From Rostratula benghalensis (Eukaryota; Chordata; Aves; Charadriiformes; Rostratulidae), in the NCBI GenBank assembly GCA_013399305.1, contig VXAI01000039.1, forward strand, positions 5,646,196 to 5,710,195: a stretch of 64,000 nt of DNA, read 5' to 3'. A model generated the notes under the pieces. The model saw only the letters and a program-made list of their open reading frames with translations, ran no database searches and was not told the DNA's origin. A program made the translations under genes and the position numbers. Shown in pieces: positions 12,601 to 26,074 of this stretch. The stretch's first letter is position 1, and every line of letters starts with the position of its first letter.

Positions 12601-15600
12601 TGAGGAAGAATCAATGTGTGCTAATTAGAACCTTGGTGGCACTTATAATACAAATTGGATTTTTGTATGCCTTTCTATTTGCTAAATTTCTGTATTCTTC
12701 CTTTCCTCCAGATAATCTTCATTTAATCAGGCCTATGCAGGATTTTATAAAGCTAAGAAAAATACTTGCTTTAATATTCTCTGATATATTTATTTTTGAA
12801 CCATAATAAAACTTTTTCTTAAGTTTCTATTCAAGCAATGCCATCATAGAATTTTTTTAAGGCTTTTTATAGAGAATAAAGGCATCAAGACTTGACTAAT
12901 TATTGCTGGTGGGCCAGCATTCACAATTGTATCTGTGTTCTTTGTGCATAATTTAAATAGAGAGTAATTTAAATGTTATTATTGAGATTTTTTTAATTGA
13001 GACTCATAGCGATCTAAGCCTGTATTTAGACTAAGTCTAGACAGGAAGCCAAATGCTAGAAAAACAAAATTTCTAGCCATTGCACCATATGTGCAAATAG
13101 ATTCGACATGCTACAAAATCCAGCAAGTATGAAGAGAAGAAAGCATCCTACTATACCACTTTGTTTTGGATATAAAGATCCTTGCTTATAGAATGATATT
13201 TAGATGTGTAATCGTTTGTGTCATGTCTCTTTAATTATTTAACCAAGGATCACCCAGGAGTTTATCATGCACAGATTTACCTTTTAACAAATCCTTGTGC
13301 AAGAAAATCCTGACAGATGAATGAACAAAAATCTGTCCTGTATTTCTTTCCCAGGCTGGAAAAACTGTGAAGCAGACTTTTGATCAATAACTGTTGCCTA
13401 AACAGCCAAATGTCCACTTGTAGCTATGCAGGGCCACAAAGAATAACAGCTTATTACTGTCATTGCCATGATACTATATGGCTATCTTTTCCCTATCTGA
13501 GTAAAACAAAATTGGGCAAACATTTTTGTCAACAGCTGCAATTTTGTCAGACAAACTTTTTCTGACACTTATCCACACATCATGTACATCAAAAAACATT
13601 TAAAAATCAGTAGGAAATTATTCTATTAAGATTTCAGATAACATCTTAAAGACCAGAAAATATCCACACGAACATTAATTAATATAATGCAATTCTTTCT
13701 TGAAGATTCATCAGGCTCTCCAAGGTGATGGAAGCATAGGTCAAATGACAAACATATGCAGGTAAATACATGATCCAAATTTAGTGTCCACCTCAACTAT
13801 TTTCACTCAGACAACCCGATAAAGTCAACTCCTCTTTGGACTCTGAAACTGAAAGTTGTGTGTCCCATAACTGTGAAAAAAGCTAGAAGTAAGTTCAAAC
13901 ACTTGATCTATAAAATGTTTTGGAAATTCATAGGCAGATCCTACACCTGGATATACAAGGGAGGCTCTGTTTTAAAGCCTCAGATGCTCTTTCCCAAGAA
14001 CATGGATTTCTGCTATGTCAAATCATCGAAGATACAAATGGCTGGTATGAAAAGTGGAGACTTAGTTTACACAAAATGGGCACAGGCAGGAAAGAACCCT
14101 GGAAAAGAAGTCTTTAGAGAGAATGATCACAGCCACAGCAACACAAATAGAGTTATCTGTGCACAGGAAACGGAAGCCAACAAAACAGGGGTTTTATCGT
14201 ATCCCAAATGAAGCATATTACCTCACCCTGTAAACAGATTATTTTAGTCCTCCAGATAGGGAGAGTCTTACTTCAATTTAAAAGAGAGGTTGTGGGTCTT
14301 TCTACCATCTCCTTCAATCAATTTCTGGGCAGTTTTTTTTTTTGTTTGTTTTTCACTAATGTATCACTTTGCATGAACTCAAATAAATTTTTCTACTGGC
14401 AAAGCACTAGATCTCCACCTTAGTTCCAAAAATTCATCATGAAACAGGTTTCATTCCATTTCTACTTTACCATTTGCACACAATCATATATGGTATTTTT
14501 AAGTCTAGTGCTATCATATTATTTCATATAAAGAGGAATAATCTGCACATGGAGAAATGCCCTGCTGCATGCAAGGGCAAGTGCCTCTTATCTAAAATAA
14601 CAATAATCTAGCTAATATTTCATCTCAGGAGTTCCATATTCTTTAAAAGTATTTTTACCAAAATGTTTTAAAGTCTTCTATTCTGCTAAGCAAAGCAAGT
14701 TGATTTCTTGACTTTTCACTTATAAAACACTAGTAGCCCTTCTGTTACCTGTTCAAGATTAAATTCAATTTAGTTGGAAACATGAACATTCAGATACAGT
14801 ATGTTAGATAAGGTTTAAGTTGCTTCATCTATAATACTTTTTATTATTTTTCTCTCCCTACTAGGAAAACCTTCCGTGATATGTTATGAACACATCTGTT
14901 TCTTTATGATATGCTGGTTACCCAAGTCGTCATACAGTTGATTACAATTTGGGGTTTAGTTTTTTGTTTTTATTTTTTCCTTTTTCCTATGGTGTTTCAA
15001 AATTATAACCTTGATTTTAGCAAAAGGTTATTCCAATTCCTTGAAATTTATATCACATTATTTAACCTAATTTTCAATATAAACCTGAAAATCATTCAAT
15101 TCCTTCAGCAACATATGCAAATCTATATCTCAGCAACTCTAGTAGTTTCCTTATTTTCACGAGATACTGTGATATTTGTTAATTTATGTGGGTTAAAAAA
15201 AACAAACAAACACAAAACCCAACCCTTTAGTCTTTATTTTTTTTTCCTTACAATATCTAATTCATTTTTACATTAAAAAAAAAAACCACCTTAAAAAAGC
15301 TATTTTCAAAAATGCATGGAATTTTTGTCATTAAGAAAAAAGGGTGAAAGCTACATTCATTTACTAGAGATGTATGCAACTTCATAACCAAAAAAGTGTT
15401 GAATCTTTTTGTACTAATCATTTGAATCGCTGCAATGTTAACATGTTTTTTTAATTTGACTTGAGATAATTAAATCTTAAACTCTGAACTATCTATCCAC
15501 TGTGTTAAATTAATCAAAATCTGTGATTTAAATAGTTAAATTGGTTGTAGTTCTAATCTGTGTAGTATCTATTGCTAGCCAACCTGTATATAGTCCAAAA

Positions 15601-15900
15601 AATGCACCTTCAGAAGATAAAAAGGATAAAGGAGAAAAAACAATCCACAAAGTTTCATTAAGTCATGTTGGAATAGACAGGGATAGGACTATTTTTAATA
15701 TTTGCTGTAGTTTAGTTTACAGTTGGCTCATCTAAGGAATTAGCTTTTCAGGTATTTGGGGAGCTATTTAAAATTTAATGATTAAAAACTGAAAGGAATT
15801 TATAAAAGAAACCTACTTTTTATATTTGTAAATTGAAAAGCAGAAAGACATTTGATCGACAGAAACCTCTGGTTTGGATCTCTTCAGAAAAGGGTCTAAT
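6631..15900. other. FSTL5: Unique AT-rich intronic DNA
   Basis: I recognise no coding exon or transposon. It includes an A14 run (12396-12409). The ORFs at 13858-14211 (117 codons) and 14911-15276 (121 codons) lack any domain signature and are treated as chance. Confidence 0.45.
12396..12409 (+). repeat. Poly-A tract (14 A)
   Basis: Uninterrupted A run following attat; no retroposon body is visible upstream. Confidence 0.8.
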
Positions 15901-15909
15901 AATTACCCA

Positions 15910-16280
15910 CATTTAAACTGCTAGTTAAAATGGATGCATTCATTCCTTCCAAAGTCTCCTTAGAAACACCAGACTTTTAAGCATAATCAAAACAGACAGC
16001 TGGGTCCACCCTTTATGATAATGTGCCATGCAGCTTTATTAATCTGACCTTTGGAAACAAATGAGAAATTTAATACTGCCCCACCATAATTGTTAGTGGC
16101 AGGCATTTTAGCAATCTTTAATTTGCACTTCACTTTAATATCTGCTTCCAGTTATGATGTAAACGTTAACAGGATCTGACACTGTTAATTGTGTTCTAGT
16201 GTCTGAAGCAGTGGCAAAAGAGTGTGCTTGGAGTAAACTAGAACATGACCTTAATGGATAATGAAATGCAACAACCCTTG
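15910..16280. promoter_or_regulatory. Candidate conserved non-coding element
   Basis: About 370 bp free of repeats and low-complexity tracts, with frequent homeodomain-like TTAAT/ATTA cores, CTTTATTAATCTGACC, and a TTTAATTTGCACTTC-like stretch. It looks like the developmental non-coding elements found in introns of large neural genes. This is a visual judgement from composition only; no alignment supports it. Confidence 0.25.
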
Positions 16281-16875
16281 CTATGCAAGGAATAAGGCAA
16301 AAAAAATGAATACTGTAATTGTTTCAACTGCCATCTGAGTGATATACACTGCTGCAATGACTGGGAGTGAGGGTGGGAGTGGAAATCATGTTCACCAGAC
16401 TAATTTTTCAAGTTTATGTATATTCTGATTGTCCTTTAAATTCCTTGCAAGAGATATCTGATATGAGAAAATAAGTTTCCAATATACAATCAATAGCATT
16501 CTAAATAATTCACAATGAAAGCAAAAAAATTATTCTCTTTTAGATGGCATGAGTAAGGAAATTTCTCCCATGTAATACGATTGTGTCTTTTTCCCCCCCC
16601 CTGTGTGTTCTTAAGAGGAATGTTTTACAGCACATAAACAGCACAAAAAAACCTATCTGCTAGCTATGATCATAGCTATTAAACTTTATTGTTAAAATGT
16701 ATAACAAAAAACATGGCACCTGAATTAAAAAGACATGTATTTACAGATATTTATTTTAAAACAATGGAGAAAAATATAATTTATTTCTGAAATACCTGTA
16801 CCCACGATTTGTTGTTTCTGAATGTTATGTACTCATCCTGGCTTTCACTTTTTCTTTCAAGACAACCACTCCTTT

Positions 16876-16899
16876 CCTTTAAATATTCCTTTAAATATT
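16876..16899 (+). repeat. 12-bp unit tandem duplication
   Basis: CCTTTAAATATT occurs twice in perfect tandem, followed by a partial third unit (CCTTTAT). Confidence 0.9.
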
Positions 16900-17177
16900 C
16901 CTTTATGAACAGTCCAATTGAACTATTGTCTATATTTTTCTTTTAAGTTTGTATCTAAAGGAGCACGCTAGTAGAGCTTGTAAAGGTCCCTGTGGATTTT
17001 TAGATATATCAGTCTATGTATCTTTTTCAGTAATATAATGTCACAGCCTCCTTTTTGTTCAGTAACAAGGTATCACAGCAGACTATTTTAGATAAGTTTA
17101 TATTGAGACAATACTGAGATCTTCTGATAAAGCAAGGGTTATGCCACAGGAGAATAAAAACAAATCATGAAAGTTCA

Positions 17178-17622
17178 TAAAATTATAGAATAGTTTAGGT
17201 TGGAAGGGACTTTAAAGGTTGTCTATTCCAGCCACCCTGCAATCAGCAGAGGTCTCTTCAAGAGCATTGTCCAGCCTGACCACCTCTCTGGGCAACCTTC
17301 CCAGTGTTTCACCACCCCTGTTGTAAAAACTGTCTTCCTTATATCTAGTCTAAATCTACCCCATTTTAGTTTAAAACCATCACCCATTGTCCTGTCACAA
17401 CAGGCCCTGCTAAAAAGTTTGTCCCCATCCTTATAATACTCCTTTAAATACTGAAAAGCCACAATAAGGTTTCCCTGGAGCCTTCTCTTCTCCATGCTTA
17501 ACAACCCCAAGTCTCTAAGCGTGTCCTCACAGCAGAGGTGCTCTAGCCCTTTGATAAAATTTGTGGCCCTCCTCTGACCTCTCTCCAACAGGTCCGTGTC
17601 TTTCTTGAAAAGTGCTTTCCCC
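17178..17622 (-). mobile_element. CR1 LINE 3' fragment
   Basis: In reverse orientation this begins with the CR1 3' tail signature (attatagaatagtttaggttgg, the reverse of an ATTCTATGAT-type end) and extends into the C-terminus of the reverse-transcriptase ORF. An open stretch on the minus strand (17223-17624) contains the typical RATNFIKGLEHL and LGLLSMEKRRLQG and ends near the RLDIRK block. It is 5'-truncated, as most CR1 copies are. It lies in the sense orientation of FSTL5 in intron 3. Confidence 0.93.
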
Positions 17623-19044
17623 AAAATTTTTGTATTTTTAGTTATTACACAACGTACTAATTACAAATAAAATGTTGGTTTCCAGTGTAACAGCATTATA
17701 ATAATTTCTATCATACACTATTCTTTTTTAAAATCTATTCAAAAAGGAAAACTTCAAGGAGTTAAGATATGAAAACTCTCTTGCTTCAACAGTCTGCACC
17801 ATAAAACACAAGTTGGTCTTTCTGTTAACCTGATTTGACTATTATTAGTCATAACAATTGCCGTTTACATCACACGTACTATGAAATAACCTGCCCTCAC
17901 TGGCTGTCATACGCCAAACTTAACTAAGATAACTATGGTACTGATAGGAATTATATTTTGCTCCCCATTGAGAGAATAGTAAAGGTCTGCAAAGGACCAG
18001 GGTATGCAAAAGAGGTTGGTAGCATTTTAAACTAGTGTACGGAAATGCACCAAAACAATGAGAGCTTTAAGCTTCACAGGGAATGTGACTGTACATTCAC
18101 ATTGCATTTACATTTCACATTGTACATCCTTAGATTTCCATTGCTAGCATAATAAAATGAATATTCACTATGTGAGAAACATGACACATGTAGCCTACTG
18201 ACATTGCACTAATGTTTATATTATGTAGATTAAAGGATCCAAGTATACTTTCTCATTTCATTGCATTCTCTCTATGAATTTAATGCAAGTCTTCAGTGCT
18301 CAAGAGTTAAGTTAAACTACTTCATAGAGCCATTGGGGTTTGTGTACCTCTTTTAATAAGAAAGAAGGAAACCAAAGCTAATATTAGTGAATACCCATAT
18401 TTCAGAATATTTTTCCTTTAAAATGAAATTCAGTCTTGTTTTAAGTACAGAGGAGAAACTTAATGTATGAAATGATGCAGCTTTTAGCATGATTTTTTAA
18501 ATTATAAAATTCTAGATTATTAATAATAATAGACTAACTTAAAGAAAGTCCTGTTCATTAACTCTTCTCAGACTACACCAGAAACTATGTAAGAAATTTG
18601 CATGAATAAAATAAAAAATTCAGAGTTCTAGTCAAACTGTACAGTAAGTCAAAATAATTTGTGGGTCACATCATTAAAATTCAGACTACTAATAAATTTA
18701 AGTAAGAAAAATTTCTGCATTCATATTTTGAATGATTTCTTTAAAGATAGTTGAGTCTTAACCAGACTGAATACGTATTCCAGTAAGTATTCAAGAATGC
18801 CTACCCCTGCCAGTACTGAATCTCATCTCTGTTCTCTGTCCAAATGAAATGTTTGTGCCCTACAGAGAAACTTCCTGAATACAGCTGAACACATTCTTTT
18901 TAGTCAAGTTCAAAATGCCTACTTTGAAATTGATGTTGAATCAACCTAATTTTTTTAAGAACACGGAGGAATTGAAAAAAAAAACAACAAAACCCACAAC
19001 CTAGGCAGGGATACCAATCTCTTGTGTTAGCTCTACAATTCTAC

Positions 19045-19462
19045 TACCTGGAGAATAGATCTCATGAAGAGCAATTGAAGGAGTTGGGGCTGTTTATTTT
19101 GAGGAAGAGGAGGCTGAGGGGAGACCTCATCACTCTCTACAACTACTTGAAAGAACACTGTAGAGAGGTTGGTGCCGGTCTCTTCTCACAGGTAATTAGT
19201 GATAGTGCAAGAGGGAATGTCTTCAAGCTGCAGCAGGATAGGTTTAGGCTGAACATTAGGAAAGAATTTTTCACAGAAAGAGTGGTCAGACACTGGAATA
19301 GGCTGCCCAGGGAGGTGGTTGAGTCCCCATCCCTGAATGTATTCAAGAGTCGTTTAGATGGAGTGTTTGGAGATATGGTGTAGGGGAGGAATTTGTAGAG
19401 TAGGGCTGATGACTGGACTCAATGATCCCAAGGGTCTCTTCCAACCTGAATGATTCTATGAT
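19045..19462 (+). mobile_element. CR1 LINE 3' fragment
   Basis: The + strand encodes the C-terminal CR1 block: [20 protein letters not shown], then [19 protein letters not shown] and [10 protein letters not shown]. It is followed by a non-coding tail and the CR1 terminus gattctatgat. The coding part stays open for 119 codons (19024-19383), suggesting moderate age. It is antisense to FSTL5. A low-complexity A/C-rich patch (18976-18999) lies just before the truncated 5' end. Confidence 0.93.
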
Positions 19463-19779
19463 ACAGACAGAAGTAACCATTTTATCTCCTGTTAGTATAG
19501 ATATATCATTTTGCAACAGAAGAGTTCTTGCATGAAATTTTTACAGAATACACGTTTTTCCCCTCCAAGTTTCTGAATGGCATGAATATTACATATAAGA
19601 AGAATAATTATGTCACATGTCCCTTTCTCTGCCATAAAGAAAACCAAAAGAGAAAAGAATTCTTTGTGCATACAATTCCTAAAGCTGCTAACAAGTCAGG
19701 TATATCTCACATGAATTTCATTCTATTATAAATGCAATAAAACATGGAGAATATTGATGTCTTCACTTAATTATCATTA

Positions 19780-19829
19780 AATATATAATATGTATGTATA
19801 TGATGATATATATATATATAATATATATC
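19780..19829 (+). repeat. AT-dinucleotide microsatellite, interrupted
   Basis: An interrupted (AT)n run with gtatgtatatgatg in the middle. Confidence 0.8.
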
Positions 19830-22800
19830 AGTCAGTATCTCTGTAGTGGCCAAGAAGATATGTGTGACTCCGTCACATAGCTCTATAATAGTGGCAGGAA
19901 TAATGGACATGTATTTAAGAAAAATTATAGACATATCCTTTTATTCACTCCAATTCCTTTTCTGAGCCTACAGGGACAGCTGTGAATTTCTGTGTAATTT
20001 ACAAAAACTTTTCAGACTCGTCCTGGGTCTTTTGTTTGTCAGTTATTATCTTTTTAGTATACATATCTGTCATAGAAAAAGTAAATGTAAGAACTTTGGA
20101 GGCAGTCAACATAAAGTTAGAAATACTTCCTGTGCTCAAATATGGACACAATTTTAATATAACACTCAGGAAATTCTACATGATGCTGTTCATCCCCTGA
20201 CACCATAATACTAAAACTACCGACATTTTCTCATTGGCATGGAAAGTATACCTATATTTTAAAATAAGGTAAATGCTGCGATTCTGTTATACTTGAACTG
20301 TGCTGTATCCACTTGTTATTTCTTGAGTACTTTTACTTATTTCTTGACTAACATAAAGAACATTTACCTCAAGACAACAACTGGTGAGTCAAACATATTC
20401 TTGCAGGTTACTCTGTTTATGGCATTACAATTGTAGCAAGTCTAACTACATTACTGTAAAAATACTGTGCTGTGTTGACAGGCACATCTCAATACTGCAG
20501 TTCAGCTTCATCAATTAATGCTTTGTTTAAAATAAAGAAAGCCTTTTCACAAAGCTGTATAGTACAGCACAGACCTTGCCCTTAATGTAAGTCTGGGTAC
20601 TTGCACTAGTTATATACATATCTATATATCCTAGAAATGGTATCTCACCCTCCGACCCACACACTTTAGTTTCTCACAATGAGCTTAGAGTCTGTTCAAA
20701 AAGAAGATTGTAAGATTAACTGTTATATTAAAATTATTTTCACAGATAAAAATTTTTGTTTCTTTTCAATGCATTTCATAATCTGACTCTGAACTGCTTC
20801 AGAACCTAGAAAATAAAATGGTATTTTTACAAACATCAAGCGTGCTAAAGACATTCCAAGATAATAACAAATAAAACCCCACAACATTCAGTTAATAACA
20901 CTGTCTGTGAGTCTCTTGTAAGAGCATGTAAATTAAAAGGAACAGAGACAGGTAGAAGACAGCTGCATTTTTTATGGCAATTCTTAAGTGACAGAAGAGA
21001 TTTGAGTTTCAGTTGACCAGGCTTTGCTGGAGAATGGAAAAGGATAAAGAGGATAGTATTTGGCATACAATTCATACAACCCTCATGCTATCTCTTAAAA
21101 GTTTATTCACTCAGGTTAAGTTGGATCACAATGGCGAAAAAAAAACAACTTAAGAGCAAATAACACTGTAGGTCAACTTATTTAGCAGCTGCATTCCAAC
21201 GAAAACAACACTTTCAAACAGACATTTACTAACCTGCCTGCTGTTACGCATATTCTCTAAAATACTAGGTTGTTATTCTGATATGCACTGCTCTACCAGA
21301 GAAGAGTTACTACAGTGTAACAAACTAAAACATTATTCAATTCAGGAGGACTGGAGTTCAGTTTCTATTTATCCTCACAACAAGCCTGTTGATATATGAA
21401 TTTAGAATACTCTGAGACATAAGTATCACTGGATACATTACTGAAAGTAATGAAGTGCATTTTTTGCTATCATTAAGTGGTATAACATGACATAAGAAAG
21501 TGGTGCCACGTATTCTGAATGGGAACATACATGACTGTTCATTAGCAAAAATAATAGCAGCCAGCCATATTGTAAGACAGGCATAACATCTTCTTTACCC
21601 ACTAGCATTTTACAGTAACTTATAGAAGTATAATTTGTAAGTTATAAAAATTATGACTTTAGTTAAGGCCTTACTGGTTTTGTCCCTTAATTTCTTCCAA
21701 ATTTGAAAGGTCTTAAGCTTTTCTCACTCTTTGTTGTCTTACATTTATCATTGTACAGGAAAAGACTCCATCACCAGTGTGGAATCTCTGAAAACACCAC
21801 AACTATTTGGCAGGTAAGCAAAGTTTTTAAGGAGTGAAAAACATATAAGATATGCAAGTGATGCCCATATGGTATCCTCTTTATTTTTGGTAGCTAAAGA
21901 TCATAAATGGAACAGACATTTGTTAATGGTAGAAGCGTCTGGCAATATGTTCATAATAACACAGTATTATATTTTTTAAATCAATCTGTGAGTCATCAAT
22001 GATTTGACATTCAGATTATGGAGGTAAGCATAAAATGAGAGGGGTTGAATACAATTGGAAACTCAGGTTGTTATTAAAATATTGTCAGTCAACATTCTCC
22101 TCTTTAGTTTTGGGTGTTCATGACATTCAAAGTTTAGATCAATAGCAGATAGCAAATGCTATGAAAAGTGTATGTTTTCCAAATCTTAGCTAGATCAATT
22201 TTTATATCCTTCAGCAACTGTTCTTTAAGTTGTTAAAACAAATAGCCAAAATTACACAAGTTGTGTACAGTATCATCTCATTGTTCAATATCAGCAAAAC
22301 GTTCACCTTGCCCTCAGCCTAAATTCAAAACTGGTTTTTAGCTTTCTATTGATTCTCTCTGGGTTTGCTGCTGTTTTTTTTTAGAAATACATATTACATA
22401 CTTTTCTACATGGAAATTAATTTTTCAGTCTTAAAACAAGAAATTTGTACTATAATATGAAACATCTGTGACTAGTTTAGGAAGTGATCAGCTGAAATGT
22501 TAACAGTTAACTGAAACTTTTTTTTTTTTTTTAAACTGAAATTTTGTGGCTCCTTATTTCCAGTGTACCCAGGCTTTTTCTGAGAATAGAAATTGAGATT
22601 ACTTTGAAGTCTGGCAAAGAGTTGGTATGTCACTAGTCAATTTTCTGGTTCTTCAGAAATAGAAGTTTTCCAGAATAATGTTGTCAGAAACATTTTCCAC
22701 TTTAAAGTTTATAATGTACTTTGGAAACTTTCAGGTGCTTTTAATAAAGTTAAATATAAACTAGGAAGAAATTTCTGCATGTTTCTTAAATACAACACAA

Positions 22801-24974
22801 TTTCTGATATTGGAAATATGTTTTCCAATTAATTCAAAAAAATATCTATTTTATCATCTCCTATAGGTTTGGAATGAAATGCTCATTTGTCTGAAGGTGT
22901 TAACACTGTAACAAAGACAGGTAAGGAAGGTCAAATTGTGACTCCAAACCACCACGGAAAATTTAGCAAGCTTTTAGTTGGTGACTGTTTGCCTTGTTAT
23001 TTCTTTCATATTAAAGGCACATGTTACAAAACTAATTTCATTTGTATTTTGCATTAGTAATAATCACTCTCATGCACAGATATTCCCAGAAGCATAAGGA
23101 AGTTTGCCAGCATACACCAAAATTGAAAAATGTTAACATATTGTTTTACATAAAAGCAGTGTTGCTTTTTTCTCAAACAGTGTACACAGATCTGTTATCC
23201 ATTAAATGAAACAAGAAAAAGAATATCACAGATCAGAGATGGGATTAGTGTCAGAACAGGGCATGTTTGAGTATTGCCTTCTATTTTGGTGTGATTGACT
23301 TAGCAGCTGACAGCAAAAGTAACAGATGGGAAGAACAAGTGGGTCAGAAAAATGTCAGGAGACAAACAAAATGCTACAAAACAATAGCAACATCATTACT
23401 AAATTATTAATAGGAATTAGATTTATTTTACATCAAAAAAAAAGTAGAAAGAAGAATTTCTAGCATTGATAATATAATAAAAGATACAGAATGGTGCTTG
23501 TAACTGTCTTAATCCTGCAGAAGTAAAAAAATCTGCTGCAATATCTTCCTCTTATATAAATAAAATCTTAAAGAAATTCTTGATTAAAATATAGATACTA
23601 AAATACCCATATCAACGGAAATTATGAGACACACCAGAGATTCCAGAGTTTCAGTGGTAGGCGTGATTAACATGAGCTGTAGTTGTCCTCTGACTTTGGA
23701 AGACAACATTGGTACTGAAAGTGTCACAGCAATGAAGAAGTCACAGAAAATGCTTTTGTCCTTTTTCTATATACAGTGGCTGTCATGTGTGGAAAGTGTA
23801 AGGAATATTGTTAGAACCCTGTCCTGAGAACCCAGGGACAATTCATCTATCTTAAAAGAACATGTGCAGACCACAATGTATTTAGATCCTGCATGTAGTT
23901 TCTCAATGACAACACAGGAATGTTTATGCCAAAACACTAATTTAACCTTGTTTCATCCAAACCAACCAGTATTTTAAGGAGAAACCCTTTTAATTTATCT
24001 CTCTTGTAAGTTACAAGCAAAATAAAAATATCTTCCTGAAATTTTGATGTGACATTAAAAAAGAGCCCATTAAAACTAATAAGACACAAAGAATATGAAA
24101 AGAGAAGGCCAAAAAACAACCACCAAAAAACAAAAAACCGAAAAACCTGCATTAAGCAATTTAGCTTATCTCTCTGTGTGTAGATATATATCTTTATCTA
24201 TTCCAAAGCCTACTCTGTGCACGAGCATTCTCTCAAACCTCTGAAATCCTCCAAGTTGAATTGTCAGTTTAGGAAGAGACAAGCACAGCATGAAGGAAGT
24301 TTAGTAGATTAAAAATTTCCTCAAGAGATGTTACAGATATAATCACAACAAATTTTGTGCAGCTGAGCACCAATTACACTGCCTGTTTGGAGATAATGGA
24401 TATCTCCCTTCAAGAAGGGTTTAATGTTTTGCTTTCACTGTAGTTATGGGAAATATTTTATAGACCTTGGAAAATTGTTTCTGTGTTTGACTAACTAAAC
24501 TAACAGCTAATGAATATGATAGTCACTCCCAACTAGCTTATTATTTTGTTCCTACTTTTTATTTGTTCCTCACATATATACCATAATGACCACACACATG
24601 GCAATAGGGTGGGGTGAGAGGTGGGAGGGGGAATGTCAAACAACAAAATACAACTGAAATAAATAATAAAAATTCACAAAGAACAGCCAACTTCTGGATC
24701 TGTATATAGGGGTTAAAGTTTGTATTTTCTTTAAAATTAAGTATTCATAAATATCTTATGTAGTCTAATCTGAGCTATCACAGTCTTTTATATAATTGTA
24801 TTAAGTCATAATACAGGAAAGGTTTTTGAACAATACATCATGGAAACACTCACTACATCTAGAGATGATTCAACTTTATATTGTACTACCTCAGAAAAAA
24901 AAATTATAAATCACAAACTGGTGAAACTGAAGGAGAGGTTTTTTTGGTTTATTTTACCATGCAAACTCTTCAAA
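19830..24974. other. FSTL5: Unique AT-rich intronic DNA
   Basis: No exon, RNA gene or transposon was recognised. A T15 run is at 22518-22532. Small ORFs are chance-like. Confidence 0.45.
22518..22532 (+). repeat. Poly-T tract (15 T)
   Basis: Uninterrupted T run. Confidence 0.8.
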
Positions 24975-25037
24975 TGAAAGACCATAGGTCTTTCAGATGA
25001 TGTAAATCATCATATCATCAGGACATATTTGTCCTGA
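24975..25037. repeat. Three consecutive perfect hairpins
   Basis: Three inverted repeats lie in 63 bp: 24975-24995 (TGAAAGACC, loop ATA, GGTCTTTCA), 24996-25011 (GATGAT, loop GTAA, ATCATC) and 25018-25037 (TCAGGACA, loop TATT, TGTCCTGA). The first two are contiguous. They sit in FSTL5 intron 3 about 1.0 kb downstream of the micro-exon donor and would be folded in its pre-mRNA. No gene or known element explains them. Confidence 0.8.
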
Positions 25038-25850
25038 CACAACTCCAAACAACCATCAGATTTAGTTTGTCTGTAGATGCCCGTATATAGCCTTAGTGGA
25101 AAGGAAAGCAAGGAAATTGAGATTAATGAGTACTGTGATACATAAATAACCGAATTAAGAACAGATAACTCAGGTGATGTGATTAAGCATTGCTACCAAA
25201 GGCAATACAGAAAGAAATAGGGTAGTTTGTCTCTTAATTTCCTCCTCTCTTTGTAATCATTAACTAGTTTTTTTATTTCTTTACTTTCCCTTTGTTTTTC
25301 TTTTTTTTACAATATCTCATAGCCTACCTCTATAAACAACTAAAGTATCAAGAGAATAATCTTTGTCTCTATTGGCAATTTTGCCTTTCATTGCTTGCTT
25401 AACAAATTTTTAACCGAGAGATCTGGGTTTTCTGTCTCTTATCAGACTTTGCATTAGAAACAAGCATGAAAACCACAATTTGTGTTTCTGAACTCTTTTA
25501 ATTTTCTTGATACAAGGCTGTTTATTTAACCTGGATATTTTATTTCATGTAGTGCGTAGCCACTGGCACAGAGTAAGGCACAGTGAAAGTATAAAAAAAT
25601 TGTATGCAAAAACCACAGATGACAATAGTTGTGCAAGGCTGCATACTAAGGAATGGTTTATCTGTGCATAAATTGGAATCACATCCAATTACAAATTTAC
25701 TGAACGGAAAGGGAGAAGTTAAAGTGACGGTACGGGTATTTCTTTGAAGTATAATAAGCATCCACAGTTGAGGACACAAACTTGGTGAGAATCCTGTCCA
25801 TAGTACAACAGTCAGCCTTGTTCACTTCAAGAATATTTAACATGACATAA

Positions 25851-25873
25851 CCTCTATATATGCTATATAGAGG
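25851..25873. repeat. Perfect hairpin, 10-bp arms, 3-nt loop
   Basis: CCTCTATATA, loop TGC, TATATAGAGG. It lies about 200 nt downstream of the micro-exon donor in the FSTL5 transcript direction. Confidence 0.85.
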
Positions 25874-26074
25874 CTAATAGTATATAAATAGTTGAAAAAT
25901 TGTAGCTTATGCATTTGCTATATACATTTCATTATCTTTTCCCATATATATTTTTGTCATTTAAAATCCAAAACACTCAGCAAATAAGTTGTCTGGATAA
26001 TTTTTGCCAACAATGGCTGTTAGATTTGTGATAATTACAACAATCTCTACATTTTGAAAATAATTGGCACTTAC

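Larger units (their letters stand above)
1..26074 (-). other. FSTL5: FSTL5 intron 3 (partial)
   Basis: It starts at the gtaagt donor after the micro-exon and runs off the left edge, so it is at least 26 kb. The expected next coding exon is Cys-rich (Kazal/follistatin). I searched the minus strand by eye for it and did not find it. The content is unique AT-rich DNA with few repeats. Confidence 0.75.

Noticed and set aside
13858..14211. 117-codon ORF on the + strand
   Set aside because: No domain, signal peptide or family resemblance, no splice context, and composition like translated intron; a run of this length is expected in 64 kb.
14911..15276. 121-codon hydrophobic ORF on the + strand
   Set aside because: Hydrophobicity comes from T-rich DNA; ends in low-complexity sequence; no recognisable membrane protein.
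1..26060. FSTL5 exon 4 (follistatin-domain exon)
   Set aside because: Looked for a Cys-rich minus-strand segment following the Gly codon (a CENKYCG-like stretch) with splice sites; none seen, so it was not annotated.
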